Assembly: GCA_941918925.1 (NCBI GenBank)
Contig: OW799233.1
Span: 133,454,533-133,518,532, forward strand
Reading direction: 5' to 3'
Source: Phyto melanocephala
Lineage: Eukaryota; Arthropoda; Insecta; Diptera; Rhinophoridae
Length of the DNA: 64,000 nucleotides
Part shown: piece by piece, positions 24,026 to 37,465 of the stretch
Layout: each line of letters opens with the position of its first letter
How positions within the stretch are numbered: the stretch's first letter is position 1
The notes under the pieces: generated by a model
Told to the model about the DNA's origin: nothing
Databases searched by the model: none
The model's input: the letters and a program-made list of their open reading frames with translations, nothing else
Translations under genes and position numbers: made by a program

Positions 24026-25180
24026 TCGAAGAATCAAAAAACGGAATAAAAGTTAATGATTAATGACCAACAATGATTCGGAAAGTAAACACAATTTTTA
24101 CTATTCGAATCACTAAGTGTGGCTTTTAGCAAGACTTTCCACTTTAAAATTACGAATCATGGACCGAGATAGTTGCTTAAATATTTAATAGTCCAGCTTA
24201 TTTGAAAACACATTCACGTGAAGAAATCGTACTTTTCTGGTAAATATCATGTACTATTATAGTGTAAAACTTATTTGAATGAAAAAATTTTAATTTAAAG
24301 TAACTACATTAAGGTCTTTATTAGCCACAATGGTATTCTCATTATATGTCTCGTTTTTGCTCAAAACTAACATCATAGAGGTAGCCATGATATATGTAAT
24401 GCAAACGTGAATTGGTGTCGCCAATGCGTTTTTTACTAAGTTTAAATCATACAAGAAGTAAGCAAGTAACACTCTTAAGTGCTCTCAATATACAATTTAA
24501 CTTTTATATTTTTCCAGCAAAAATATAAAATCTTGACTGCGATACCTTTAGAAAATAAAAAAAACCAAAGAAACTTGTATTACGCAGTGATGTTGAACAA
24601 ATTATTTTATTGTAAATAAAACATGTAAATTGAAACGTTGCCAGAAATCGTTTAGAAAAATGCAGAGTAAAAACAAAGCACAGGAAAAATGTATTTCGCT
24701 GTCACAAGATATTACAAAAAGTAGAAAAAAATTAAAAAAAATTTTTCCTTCAACATGTTGCTTGCAAGAAAAAGACATGTTGCGAGAAACAAGGAAGTAA
24801 CAAAAAAAATTATCATTAATGAGTTTATACAAATTATATCACTAATTCAGTATAATTTTTTTCTCAAACGAGCCGCAAGATGTTAAAAAAATTAACACTC
24901 AATACTATAAATGTATACAATGAATCTAATAGAAAATTTACAAAAAAATCCATAAAAAGAAATGTCTCTGCTTAAACTCTTTTAATGCCTTAGTCTTAGA
25001 CTGTTATAATCGTACTACTTCCACCCAAGTAATAAACTTTTTAATCAATAAAAACAATCGCATGAATATATAATTTTTACATATTAACGAAATACTAATA
25101 AAACACTGAATAAATGAAGATAAAAATGAAAACGATAAAAATTATTATTACAATGATATTGGTGCAGTTAGTAAAAAAAA
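24026..25180. other. AT-rich stretch without a recognised gene
   Basis: Nothing recognisable. Confidence 0.5.
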
Positions 25181-25206
25181 GATAATAATAATAATAATAA
25201 TGATAT
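25181..25206 (+). repeat. (ATA)n microsatellite
   Basis: Eight or so consecutive ATA/ATG triplets. Confidence 0.9.
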
Positions 25207-28100
25207 CTAAAGGAGCTAGAAAGGCAGACAGAAATTTAGTGTGAAAACAAAATGGAATAATTGCTACTCAGACAAAAAACCAAACACTGAATCTGTAATA
25301 AATGACAGTGACAACAAACGATTCAACAACGACTGCAACAAAGTGAACCAATTCAAAAAGTAATGAAACGCGCACACAAACAAACATTTAATGGAAATAG
25401 AAAAAGAGCCATTACAATGGCAACACAAGCACACAAATCCAGCCAAAGTAAAGAAGCCTAAAGAAGAACAGTAATGGCAGAGTAGTTGCTAAATAGGCCT
25501 CAGTATTTAGCTATAGAAAAGCCTACTGACACCCTCAAAAGACACACACATATACCAACTTAAGCAGCCTTAACATGCCTTCAACTAAAATATTACAGAC
25601 ATTATTTTACAAAGAACAAGCCTACAAACACATACTTACAGAGCACAACACTAGTCTTTTTTTTTTGTAGCCATCATCATCATCATTATTGAGTCTTTTA
25701 TCCTTCAGTCATTAAAGTAAGGTAAATAATGTATAAAAAAAAATTTTCCTAAAAAAGAAAACACACAACATCAAAGAAACAAAACTACATGTTCTATATA
25801 TAATCATTATTTGCTTTTAAATTTTTTATAAACAAAGCAGAATAAAAATGCAAAAATACTGAAAATAGAACTTAGTTTATATGTATGTATGTGTGAACAA
25901 GTATTTGTTTTTTTTCGCATTTGCTTTCTTTTGCCATATTGAGCTTTAAAAGGACCTACACCAACAACAAGTAATGTAAACATGCCACTCTGTTAAAAAC
26001 CCTGTTAAAAATAGCGGCACGTGTTTCTCTCACACACCAGTAAAATGTATACAAAAAATTCAGAGCAACAACAAATACGCACATTGGCACACATACACAT
26101 TCCAAGTTATAAATATACACAGTTTTAGATAGACGAAGGAATGGACAGACAAACTAACATGCTGGCTGGCAGACAAGTGGGAAGAGAGATTGTTATTGAA
26201 ATAATCAACGTACGAACGCACATTTTAGTTTTTGTTTTGATTCACAACTTCGTTGCAGTCAGCTGAAAATATTCATACACATGTGTGAGTGTATATGTGC
26301 CAGCAGACGCTGTCGTGAGTAAACAAAACCAAAAATAAGAACAACAAAAGGAAGAGGAAATAGCAGTAAGTATGTAGTATAAAAACCAACTATAAATAGG
26401 CAATAAAAATGCAACAATGTCACGTGGTCTGTTAAATAGAAAAGAGAAGAGAGCTCCACCAGCTATCTCTTTATCGAAAATGCTGAAGAGACAAGAGCTA
26501 GATTAAGATTTTTTAAAAATGCAAAAGAGCATTTTACCGTTACTACGAAAAAAATGAGTTAAACAAACAATAAGAATAATATTTTACTCACAGAGCCTTA
26601 GAAGTAAACATTAACGGAGAGTATCTCCACAAGAGCGGGAGTTCTAATGTACACATTTACATAATTAAACCGTTATCAGTGCATGTTTATTGACAATGCT
26701 GTTATGATAGCATGTAAGGCTTTAAACAACATTTCTGTTAATATTTTTCGGTTTGAAGTCAACATGTTGCAGATGGTTGCAAGTACAAATTGTATTTCAA
26801 ATGTTAAAGTTGAACCATATGTTTTGTTTATATGGAGAGCTAAGTTGTTTTTACCGCCAAAAGAAAAATCAACACATTATTTACATTTTAGTACAATTCT
26901 TTTTTTTTTGTAAACATGTAGAGCATGATTTTGCTCCACCCCTTGAAATTTGATGATGTTGTGTACCGAAACTAAGGGTTGGAATTTAAATATTTTATTT
27001 ACATTGTTGAAAACACCTTTATGACCAGCAATGTCAAAAAGAAATGCAATTGCACATGGCATTAAGATAGTTTGCTTGTAGTTTTTTTATAATAATACTC
27101 ACAATGATTTTAGCAATGCTCTAGATTTGCTGATTTAGTAAAGCACCTAATAAAATAAACATATGTTTTTGAAAAAAAGGGGTGTGAGCTTAAAATATCA
27201 AGCAGAGATAATAATGACAATAACAATAATAATAATTATAATATTAGAAAATATGATATATCAAAAAAAAATTTATGTACTAAGAATTAAGTAAGATGAA
27301 AAAAGTTTAAGAAAAATTTCTTTTATTTATTTTTAAAAACTTCAAAACTTTGTAAAATATTTTCTTAATAAATAATTATGGGTTTCTGTTAAATGAAAAA
27401 AATTATTCTTTATACAAAATTTATTTTAATATTTTACCGCAATTGTCTTTAATGCTCCTCCTTTTACAACATGTTGCATTGCAACATTTTGTTTTTTTTT
27501 TTTTATTTATATTTTTTTTATTTTTCATATTCCACCATCACACCCAACAATTGTAACTTCCCCCACTTAAGCCCACCATGTTTTTTGTTTCCTTTTGCCA
27601 TCACTTTTTTATTTTCCTTTTACAGTTTAGTTTTTCTCCTTTTTTCTCACTTAACAAAATAGGTTCCTTCCTCTTCCACAACCACCAACCAACTGCCGAT
27701 TCTTACAATTAAATTTGTTGTTGTTGTGCGATTAACACTCACTCACTCTTACTGCCCTCAATTTCGATGTTGTTCCTTTTTTTCCTAACGTTCTGCTGAA
27801 ACAGTAATAACAACAACTACAATGAATGTAACATTGTTGTCTACTTTTGGCAACTGGTTATTGGTTCGTTCTAGTTCATGCCATTTCATCGTACTCGTAT
27901 ACATCGTGTACTGTATTAACATGTACCAATACATTTACTTGCCCCTAATTTTTGTAGGTATCCAAGGTCTTTATACATGGGTTTGTATGTGCGTATGTTA
28001 ACAACGATGGTTTTTTGCTGGTAGGTTCCTCGTTAACTGTCGTGTTTACAGCATTTTATTATGAGTTCATTGCTATTGCAGAGCACACACTTTAACAATT
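25207..28100. other. Non-repetitive CAA-rich region
   Basis: CAACAACA-type runs, a (CAT)n run at about 25672-25688 and T-rich tracts are present. The stretch looks single-copy and gene-adjacent in composition, but no exon, splice-linked frame or promoter could be supported. Confidence 0.45.
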
Positions 28101-29108
28101 TTTTTAGCGTGATTTTACATATAGAAAACTACGTAAAATAGCTTAATGATTTTTAGTGGTTTGCGTTAATTGATTTTTTTTTAATTATTTAAAATTAATG
28201 AAAATCATATTCATATTTCTGTATGCATTTAAAATTAATTATTATTAGATTTTTTAAATCATGGACGTATGAGTAATTTTTATGTTAATATTGCAAAATA
28301 TTGTGCATGGGTATGCTTTAATGTAGCTACTCAACTCAAATTAAATTGATATATTTGTCATATTTGTCTATTTATTTAGTTTTTTTATCTGTTATATGTT
28401 TTGAACAATAAAATCAACAAAAATTTGCTAAAAATCATAAATTTATTATTCCAATGAAGAATGAAATATATTTTAAGCATGATACAAACAATTGACAGTA
28501 ATAAAATTAAGGAATAGAAACAAACAAAAATCATCTCAGACCAGTGTTAACTGGAACACCAGTAAATACTCAGCTTACAAAATAAAGAGTTGAAAGTATT
28601 GAAATGCAGTTCTTCATTACTTATAATTGTCCATTAACTTGGCATAGATTTTTTTAACACAGCATTGTCATTAGAGGCAAGTGTTTACCAAGCTCCTTTT
28701 CAAATAGAGACTCAAATAAGTATTTGCTTTTATAGCATTAAATTAATTTTTGATTTCACTAACATCAACAAAGCATTAAATATATGAACTTGCACAACCG
28801 CTCAGTGGTTAAAAGGGCCTGCTTTATCTGCTATACGTTTAATTAAAATTAAAAAAATCTGCAACGATTTATAAGACAACATTAACCTTAGCAATTGTTC
28901 TACCGCCATTGTTGAAAGCATTGCTATTTATAGTTCAAGTATGTTAAACTAAATGAGAATCAAAACAAGTTATTTGAAAGGCTTCTACAATATTTCACAA
29001 TAACATTATTATATACCCCACATGTACATACATATATCGAAGCAATTATTTGAATAATAAGTAATAATATATATCGCATTATCAATCAAGTCTTTACTAA
29101 AACAATTC
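28101..29108. other. AT-rich stretch without a recognised gene
   Basis: A lone A-box-like CTCAGTGGTTAA at about 28801 has no B-box partner. Nothing else is seen. Confidence 0.5.
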
Positions 29109-29111
29109 TTA

Positions 29112-29716
29112 TACCATAGACAGACGACAGCGTTAATTTGCATTAAAATCTAACTAATGCAAATTAATATTTTGCTGTGACAGACGACTGTTTCTGCATG
29201 TAGTAAAAATTGTAAAAATTGTAAATGCACTAGCAATCACAAATCTGAATATGTTGCTACAAGTTGGGATGACAGAAGGACACTCTGAAATAAAAGAAAG
29301 GGAATTGTGGAAATTCGTAGGTTTAATGGTATATTTTCATGGAGGTTATAATTCATATGTATGTATGTAGGTATGTGGTATTTTTTCAAAGGACCGTAAC
29401 AGCACTTTTTGGGGAGTGACGTGCTTACGATGGACGATACCAGTATTAAGGAAAACTTTCGCCTAAACAGAAAGGCATTCCAAAAAATACATATGTAAAA
29501 AATTTCAACATATCGAATCTATTTTAATTTTAAATTTTTAATTTTTTGATTGATTGCCGACCGTGTTGCCATATTGAAATTGCTAATTTCAGTTTAAATT
29601 CAATTTGATTTAGTGCATTTACGTGAAATCTAATACACATTGGAATGGGGATAATTCAATAGTTAATTTGAATTAAGACTTTTAATGCAAATTAGCGCTG
29701 TCGTCTGTCTATGGTA
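29112..29716. mobile_element. 605-bp inverted-repeat element with TTA target duplication
   Basis: The element starts TACCATAGACAGACGACAGC and ends in the inverted copy of the same sequence. The arms are about 38 bp long, with one or two mismatches. TTA flanks both sides (29109-29111 and 29717-29719), a TWA-type 3-bp duplication as in PIF/Harbinger elements. An internal CAGACGAC motif near 29178 repeats part of the terminus. The interior has no transposase, so this is non-autonomous. Confidence 0.88.
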
Positions 29717-29719
29717 TTA

Positions 29720-32700
29720 GTAGGATACAGGAATATCGTCGACTTAATATGCAAACCTGCTAACTCCTTTTACAGGAAGGACAAAAAACTTCTTATATTT
29801 CATATTTGTAGCTTGAGAGGAAAATCAAAAACAAAGTTGATTTATTTTATAGTATTACTCATGTATGACTACAATCTACAAAAATAAAAAATAAACAAAA
29901 AAAATTGGAGTTAGTTACACACACTGAACTAGTAATGTACAGAAATGAGCAGTTTTTCTTACAAAAATATTACTATGAAAGGATTTAGCAGTTTTTCTTA
30001 TCAAACCTTTTTACACACTTCAAGACCTAAATTGAAGGAAAACTATATGCTGGTCGACGAGATATATCTTTCTCTACCACATGGCATTAAATCTCAATTC
30101 ACTTAAAAATTGGATTAAGCAGGGCCGACGATATATGTAGTAGTCAGTGATAGCAAATAAGTATCTAGTTTTTGCTAGGTGGTAACTAAGTGGAATTTTA
30201 TTGAAGGATTCTATTCTTTGCAGGCATCAATGAATTGGAATATTAAGATTTCTGACTTTTTAACTATGTAAACTGTACATTATCAGAGCAAATATGAAGA
30301 AGTGATTTTTCAATAGCTTAATTGATAACAAATCAAAACATGATGGTAAAGTAAAAAATAAATTTAATATAAGTGTGTTAGTGATAATTGGATATTAAAA
30401 AAAATTCGAAGCTGCTAGTAGCTAGAAATTTAAAATTGTCTTACTTCTTTTATAAGCCAGTTTAGTCACCGGGTAGCCTGTATTACATAATGACGGCAGG
30501 AATTAATAAAATAATATATCCCAGGTGAATTGTGCAAAGATAAGCCGATCTCAGTAAGCCTTTAAAGCATATAGCAGATAGGAAATATTCCCTCTACTTA
30601 AAACTTAATCTGCGGCAATTAATCTTAAACATATGTGTCACAGGTAAAGTGTTTCTCTCCTCAAATTTAACCAAATCGAAAAATTATAAAATTAGCAGCA
30701 ATAAGGATGTGAAATAGTAATTAAAATATCAACGAAAATAATTAAGAATGTAAATACAATAAAATTTCTTTATCAATGTTTCTAAGCAGAGCTTGAAATA
30801 TAAAACTCTACTTAGTTTTTATAAGGATTTTAACAACAGCAATTAAAAAATTGTGCATGAAAAGAACACGAAAAATTTAAAAATAACCAGGATAGGATTG
30901 TAAACAATGAACGGTAAGTAAAATCATATACAAAGAATAAAATGTTTCTAAATATTAAAGATAGACACATTTGTTTAATAATAGGCTGAAAGATAGCTAA
31001 AGATTCTTGTTTGGTATTAAGATGGTGTTAGTGTTGATTTTGTAGATTGAGATTATCAACTATGAATCGCAAATAGGAAAATCGGTGGTAATACCTAAAA
31101 AGAAATATTTTATGAATTTTCTGTCATTATTTAGTTTTTGTGCCTGTTTTTAAAAGACTCATTTTAATAAGTGTTTGATTTTAAGGTCTAACAAATATGT
31201 ATTGCAAACAGATAGATTAAGCCGTAGCTAGACGGAGAAACCAACAGATAAAGGAATAGAAAGACAGACAGATGGTGGGAAATGTTGACATGCAGACAAA
31301 CAGAGGAACAGATATTCAGTTTTCCATAAACTGTTAAGGATAATTAATAAAAATTTTTGTACTTGTATTTGTAGTTTTTCTATTCTTTGTAACAGGTGTT
31401 TTCTCTTAACCCTAATAAGACTGTGTACTGAAAACAAGCTGAGAGATCAACTTGAATTTATTTATAATAGAAGACTTGGTAGTGTATCTATAAAGCTAAG
31501 TATTCCGAGAGCACATCCATTTATTATTTTGAGTAAATAATAATAATAATATTTCGTTGTTGTGAAAACTATTATTTAAGGCGAATGATATGTGATTTTT
31601 TATGTTGACTTAAAAAAGTGCAGTAGTAAAGTGATAAGCTTATTTCACGATTCCAGATATTGTTGATGTTAAGATTTTGTTTTGCTAATCAATCTATTCA
31701 AAAGTACTTAGTTCATTCTTCGAACTTTTAATAAAGGATTAAGAATTAAAGAAAAAAAAATTAAATAAAATTCTAAATTACAATTTTAAGTTAAAATTTA
31801 TAACTATAAAATTTTTTAATGTGTGGTATTTATAAACGCAATTCACCTTCGGCGCAAAAATATTATTTTAATACGCCCATCAATAATCCGTGTTGTTCGA
31901 CATGCATCACTATAGACACCCAAAATCGTTATGATGTTGAAAACACCTTGAAGATTCCAATACGTTTTACGAAAAAGATGTCAACTTGGAAAGTACAGTT
32001 AAAACATAATTCAGTTAATAATATAAATAAGCAGCAATAATTCTAATATAAGTATGGAACAAGGAAAAAATTTCTAACAAGCAACTAGATATCATGCAAA
32101 TTACTTCGAAAAGAAAGTTTTTAAGTTTGTGTATGATGATTTGTGTGAAGTATCACCATTAGTAACTTCGCGTAATTAAAATGTCAACCAGAACCGATTA
32201 AGAGAAGATGAGCAATAACGCTATGTTTAAAACCTTTAAAATAAAACATTATCAAATTATTAATACCAAAAAGTGTATTTTGTATTTAAGATTATACATT
32301 TTAATTAATCAGGAATGTGAAGCTAAATCTCTGTATATTCAAGCTTTGAATTACTCTTAGTCATTGACAGATCTTAATGTATTCATTTGTATAAAAAAAC
32401 GACTAAGTCACATCAAAAATGATAACTATTTTAGCGAGAATTTTACAAAAACAAAAAAATATAAACAAGAGATATATTATGGAATGCTTGACAATACAAC
32501 AGAGATCAGAAATTGCAATAAATATAAAAGAAGACAAAGACAATACCAGTGCTAGCTACACCATGCCACTCGTTAAGACTGTGATATTATTATTTTTAAA
32601 CTAATTAAGTTATGTGTTCTGTTGACCAGCTTTACAAAACTGTGATGTAATTTAAGTTTTGTATTGTAGAGTCTACATTTACGAAGCTGTGATATTATTT

Positions 32701-32749
32701 AAAGAATAATGTATTTTAACTTTAAAGACTAAATGTAAATTAAATCTTT
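29720..32749. other. AT-rich stretch without a recognised gene
   Basis: Open frames at 31228-31437 (minus) and 31819-32040 (plus) have no recognisable domain. Three loosely spaced CTGTGATRTWATT repeats occur at about 32578, 32640 and 32690. Confidence 0.5.
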
Positions 32750-34565
32750 TTATACCCGCCACCAAAAAATGGTGGGGGTATATTCACTTTGTCATTCCGT
32801 TTGTAACACATCGAAATATCCATTTTAGACCCCATAAAGTATATATATTCTGAATCAGGGTTTGATTTGATGACGATCTAGCTATGTCCGTCCGTCTGTC
32901 CGTCTGTTGAAAGCACGATAGAGGTCGCACCGAAAAAGCTAGGGAGCTCAAATTTTGCCAGAATCTTTCTTATAGACAAGGTTTGTTTAATATTGAAAAT
33001 GGGCTAAATCGGAATATCAGGAAAAGAGTTATAGCTCGAAAAGCAAGAGTAGGTCGGAAAAACCGTGTCCTTCAAACATCGAATAAAATGGAATTGTGTC
33101 CAAACGCATTAACGTAGACTCATGAAACTTCGAATATATATTTCCTGAGTAAAAACAATATTGTTCCCCGAAAATTAAATCTATGCATTAGGAGAGGAGT
33201 GTTCGATCAAAATGTACGAAAACTTATACCGCACAGTGTATTTTACGGTATATTTAAAAACAAAAACGTCATAAAAGCAACAAAATTTGATGTACGACTC
33301 TGAAATTTTGCACACTTTGCTTTTTGGTGAGACGCTTTTTTGTAACGGAAAATCAATGTGCCACGCCTACCTTTACGCCCACCTCCTATATAACGTTTTA
33401 CCTAAAATTCATATAATTTCTCTATTAATAAAGATTTTGGAAAATTAAGGGCCATATTGAAACACCTAAGTTGTACTCATTCGCAAAAATAACTTTGACA
33501 CGCCTACTATAACGCCCACTTTTCACGTTATATACCGTTAATGAAATTTAAAAGCTCATAAAACCGACAAAATTAGAGGTATGATAATCAAATTTGCTAC
33601 GTATATCCCTCTAGGCAATGTCATTACTGTGCCAAAAAGTTTAGGTGACACGCCCACTTTAACGCCTACCTCCCATATAACGGTTTATCTTAAATTCATG
33701 CAATTTCTCTATTAACAAAGTTCTTGGGAAAATAAAGGACTATATTGAAAAATCTAAATTGTATTTATTAGCAGAAACTTTATTGACACGCCTACTTTAA
33801 CACCCACTTTCATTGAAAGGCTACATTTACAAAAGCATTTTAGTAGCATATCGAAGTTATAAAGGGTGGTTAAATTTTAAGGACCAATGTTGAATTTAAA
33901 TAAAACACAAATTATTTAGGATATTATTATTATTTCTTTTGGTAATTATAATATTTGTATGGTTCAATTATGTATTTAACAAAATATCGGCCCCATCCTT
34001 AGCGCCACTCCTCTATCTTATGGTCCAAACTTTCAATGACAATGTTGATGCTCAATTGTTGGGCATGATGATGAGTCGAGGTTGACTGCTCTTTTGCCAC
34101 ACTATCGTAAAAACCAGCAGTGATTCCCATTCAACGAACTAAGAAATTTAAATATTTTTTACAATTCTCCCGATTGTGGATGAATTTGAATGATTATGTT
34201 GATCAAAAGAATTACGAAGTGCACAAAATGCATTTTGATTTGAACGCCCATTTTTATAAAAAACCTGAATAACTTTAAAGAGTTGCTCATTTGCGTATCC
34301 TTCCACGGATCAAATTGAGTAAGTTTGAGATTGAGAAATGTCAAGTGAAATGCATAAAACAAATTTAAAGACTAGGTGTAGTTCACCTTCAACATGGGCC
34401 CTTAAAATTTAACCAACCTCTACAAAGAAAGTGATACATCTTTTATTATAAAGAGATTATTCCATAATGATTAACAAAATAATAAATATTGTGCTTTAAA
34501 TGTACACAAAATTGGTGGTGGGTATAAAAGATTCGGCACGGCCGAATATAGTGCTCTTACTTGTT
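32750..34565 (+). mobile_element. mini-me/DINE-like (Helitron-related) element, copy A, with nested MITE
   Basis: The 5' end TATACCCGCCACC forms a hairpin with TGGTGGGGGTATA. It is followed by CCCATAAAGTATATATATTC, a GTCY run (GTCCGTCCGTCTGTCCGTCTG at about 32886), and an internal tandem repeat of about 290 bp with TAACGCCCACCTCC-type blocks (33357 and 33647). The 3' end is a hairpin ATTCGGC-ACG-GCCGAAT followed by ACTTGTT. The TA-rich and GTCY cores match what is known of mini-me/DINE-1 elements of flies, non-autonomous relatives of Helentrons. There is no coding capacity. The 559-bp insertion at 33862-34420 is later. Confidence 0.8.
33862..34420 (-). mobile_element. Mariner-derived MITE (copy 1) nested in mini-me copy A
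   Basis: The inverted ends AAGGGTGGTTAAATTTTAAG and GAGGTTGGTTAAATTTTAAG are flanked by TA. On the minus strand the interior still reads as a mariner-like N-terminus (FYKNGRSNQNAF and STIGRIVKN) followed directly by C-terminal pieces, so the catalytic core was deleted before amplification. The sister element at 61838-62865 has the uninterrupted site, GAAGTTATACAAAGAAAG in its reverse strand. This proves the insertion and its TA duplication. Confidence 0.92.
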
Positions 34566-35959
34566 ATTATTAAAATTGTTACACTAATGATGTTATTGAC
34601 AATTTATATAGTTTGTTGTTTTTTTTTACCAGATCAAATATATATTAAGTCCCTAATGAAGTTTGAAAAAATACCAACGAAACGTCTAAATTATTTAACA
34701 ATCAAAATATAAAGTCTTTTCATTAGTTTCTTTGACCTTAAAAGCCTGAATAAGAAAATCGTAAAAATCATAAGACAAAAAGGATCATCAAAAACTACTT
34801 TACTAAGATAACTGTTTTATCTTCGTAAATAAGTACTTCATTAGGGTATAATACTTAATACATGATGTCTCAAATATTTCGACTAAGATCGGTGGATGTT
34901 TTTGGTATAACTCACTTAATGAGAAAGAGTTGTTTATAGCAACATTGATGAATAATATATTTGCAAGCTAAAAAGTGGTAGCAGAATACGATGATGTAGC
35001 TCCTTATATATATGGCTGAGTTTGGCAAACCAACACTCCACCAGTATAAAAGGAAGGCTGCAGTGTCCAGTGACTAGCAAGTATCACCTTAAAAAACATC
35101 TTTTGAAAAAGGAGAAACCCAGAAACTTAAAAAGAATCAGTAGCACACACTTTTAAAAATTTATTTTGTCTGGAATATCAGCACTTAAATATGTTTAAAT
35201 TCTGCTATAGCAAACAGTACAAACATTGCTCTGTCCATGTGTCCATGTCCATGTATTATGTATTTCTAGAGAAGACAGGCTCAGTTTATCGTTTATACTT
35301 TTAAAACAAAAATAAATAATACAAATAGTTATTGATTTGATTAAATGTGATTACACTGGATAATTACAATCGATTTCAAGTGATTAAGAATTAACATTGT
35401 TCAACCTCTGCTTTTAGGTCGATCAATATTTGGAAAGAATTTAATTCCCGTATTTAATATAATCATAGAAACATATTTTACACTTCTTTTATTAATTGGT
35501 TAATATCACTCGAATAGTAAAGCATTAGTGGCTTTATGAGATGATCATAAAGGTATGGGATGATCACTAAATCTACAAGGAATAAACAGATTTAACAAAA
35601 ACTTTAATAGGACTTAAAGTCCTGCTTACCTGAGGCTTAATTCTATACGAGATTTAAGACACGGTTAGCGAAAATGTTAAGTCCTTGTGAATGTATTTAT
35701 TGATATACACATATCTAAGACATTGTCCGTTCAAACTATACATACCACCAAAGCCATAAAAATATGAGACACGTATATTGACTATATTTAATATAGAACA
35801 AATTTAATCATTATCTTTTAAAGTAAAATACTACCAGCAATATTAACTGCAAGCCAAAAAACTTGCTAAAGGCATCTTGACGTCTTTGAACAAGTTAAAA
35901 ATTTAAAAGGAAATAACATTACCTAAACTCAAGATCTTAAAGAAAGATTACGGCAAATC
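34566..35959. other. AT-rich stretch without a recognised gene
   Basis: The last few hundred bases may be decayed upstream parts of the LINE fragment that follows. No motif could be fixed. Confidence 0.4.
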
Positions 35960-36430
35960 TAAACCCTTTAGTGACTACAGACTGTTTATCGTCTGAGTGT
36001 TTTGGGTTCAAGTGGCCAGATATGAGAACAAATTGGCCTCTATTATGTGTTGTTTTTTGGAGTGAATGTCACTATGAAGAAACAAAAAAAACTGCAGAGA
36101 GAGGAGACAGAAGTCTTTATGACCAGGGTGAACTGAGAAAATTCTAAAGTAATCCTGATTCTAAATAGGGTGTATCTATTAAATTTATTACGGGACATTT
36201 TCCGGTAAGGTCTAAAATCAATGAATGTAGTAGTGAGAATCCAAACTATTGTAGAATATGTGAGGATGAGGAAGATATAGAAATAATAGAGCATGCTGTC
36301 CGTCTGTCTAAGATTGGATAGACTTAGATGGTTGGGTAAGAAATTTCATCATTAATTAGGAGACAGCTCGAGGATTCACGAAATAAGTTTTTAGATGTTG
36401 AAACGAATTTATTGCAATCGTTAAATAAAA
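35960..36430 (+). pseudogene. Jockey/I-group LINE, ORF2 C-terminal fragment
   Basis: Near 35990 a degraded RNase H-like end can be read (VFWVQVARYENKLAS, compared with the usual VWVPGHSGI-GNE-AD-LA). From about 36150 one frame reads GHFPVRSKINECSSENPNYC, RICEDEEDIEIIEHAV. This is the Cys-rich motif (C-x2-C, then EHLLCFCP in family members) that closes ORF2 of many I/Jockey/LOA-type LINEs. The second half of the zinc motif is lost. Stops break the frame and there is no reverse transcriptase left. The fragment is similar in type to 44840-45115 and 58230-58530, but I cannot say they are one family. Confidence 0.7.
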
Positions 36431-37247
36431 CAACAAAAAGGTTTAACCACAAAAAAAAATTGCAAATAAAAAATAAAATGGAAAGCTATGCACATATTCT
36501 TTTAAAAAACAAAAATAAAATTACAATACAAGGATAGAAAGCTCTTCCTGATTAATACATCACACCTTAACAAAATTGTAGCTAATATGAAAGAAACCAG
36601 ACATCACTAATTTTTACAATAAAACAATCTCTATTATCCATTATAACATACATCTGTAAGCCGATAAATATATCAATGACCACAGGCATTACTCTAAAAT
36701 ATATCGGCGTTTTTTTTCATAAATAATGAAGCATTGCATTGAACTAAATAGTATAAATAACACACTTGTTTAGAAGACTTAAGAAGGAATTTAATACCAG
36801 AGACATTTTACGTATCTTTGCCACGAATCAATCATGCTTAAACATTTGCTAAAAGGCTTCAAAATAATTTATTTATTAATACACGTGCAACAAAATGCCC
36901 CTCAACGCCTAAGATAATTTACGCCTCACCCCTTAATAACGTAACTACTTCGATGAAATTTTAAACACAGATAGATGTGCGTACCGTAGAATATATATGA
37001 TTAACGTTTTTTTTTCAATGAACTCATAGTAAGTTAGTTACTTTTATGGAACTAAAAAACTTCTGCACATAAATAATTCATATGGCAAAACAACGTTTGC
37101 CGGGTCAGCTAGTTATGCTATGTTATATCCTTTGAAAATATTTGATAATAAAATGTTACTTAAATTATATTAAATAAAATTTTATGTTAAATGATAACAT
37201 TGTTGAGTTTGTGTAACATTAGATAATTATGATAATTACAAAAAAAC
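36431..37247. other. AT-rich stretch with a repeat end near 37075-37113
   Basis: On the minus strand ACTAGCTGACCCGGCAAACG begins at about 37112. It is a familiar start of interspersed repeats in arthropods and related in form to the start of 42806-42993. How far it extends is unclear. Confidence 0.5.
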
Positions 37248-37451
37248 CAAGGCATATTTATTCATCAGGTACTCTTGATTCGCCGCTGATTATTTTTTTC
37301 AACGCTTATTTTAAGTTTCAGCTGTCAAAATGCATAAATAAAAAATAATTTTCTCTCTTTTCTAATTAACTTCAAATGTCAAACTTCATCTATAAAAAAT
37401 ATAAACAAAAAAATTCTCTCCGAACTGCAATTACCTGATGAATATGCCTTG
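37248..37451. mobile_element. Small hAT-like MITE with imperfect 8-bp duplication
   Basis: The inverted ends are CAAGGCATATTTATTCATCA on the left and the inverse of CAAGGCATATTCATCAGGTA on the right. The flanks are AAAAAAAC (37240-37247) and AAAAAACC (37452-37459), an 8-bp duplication with one mismatch, the length typical of hAT elements. The A-run makes the duplication less certain. Confidence 0.6.
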
Positions 37452-37465
37452 AAAAAACCTTATTT

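Noticed and set aside
28799..28845. CTCAGTGGTTAA resembling a tRNA A box, possible tRNA or SINE
   Set aside because: No B box at a suitable distance and no cloverleaf.
31819..32040. 73-codon frame containing several Cys
   Set aside because: No family pattern is recognised, the length is within chance, and there is no neighbouring support.
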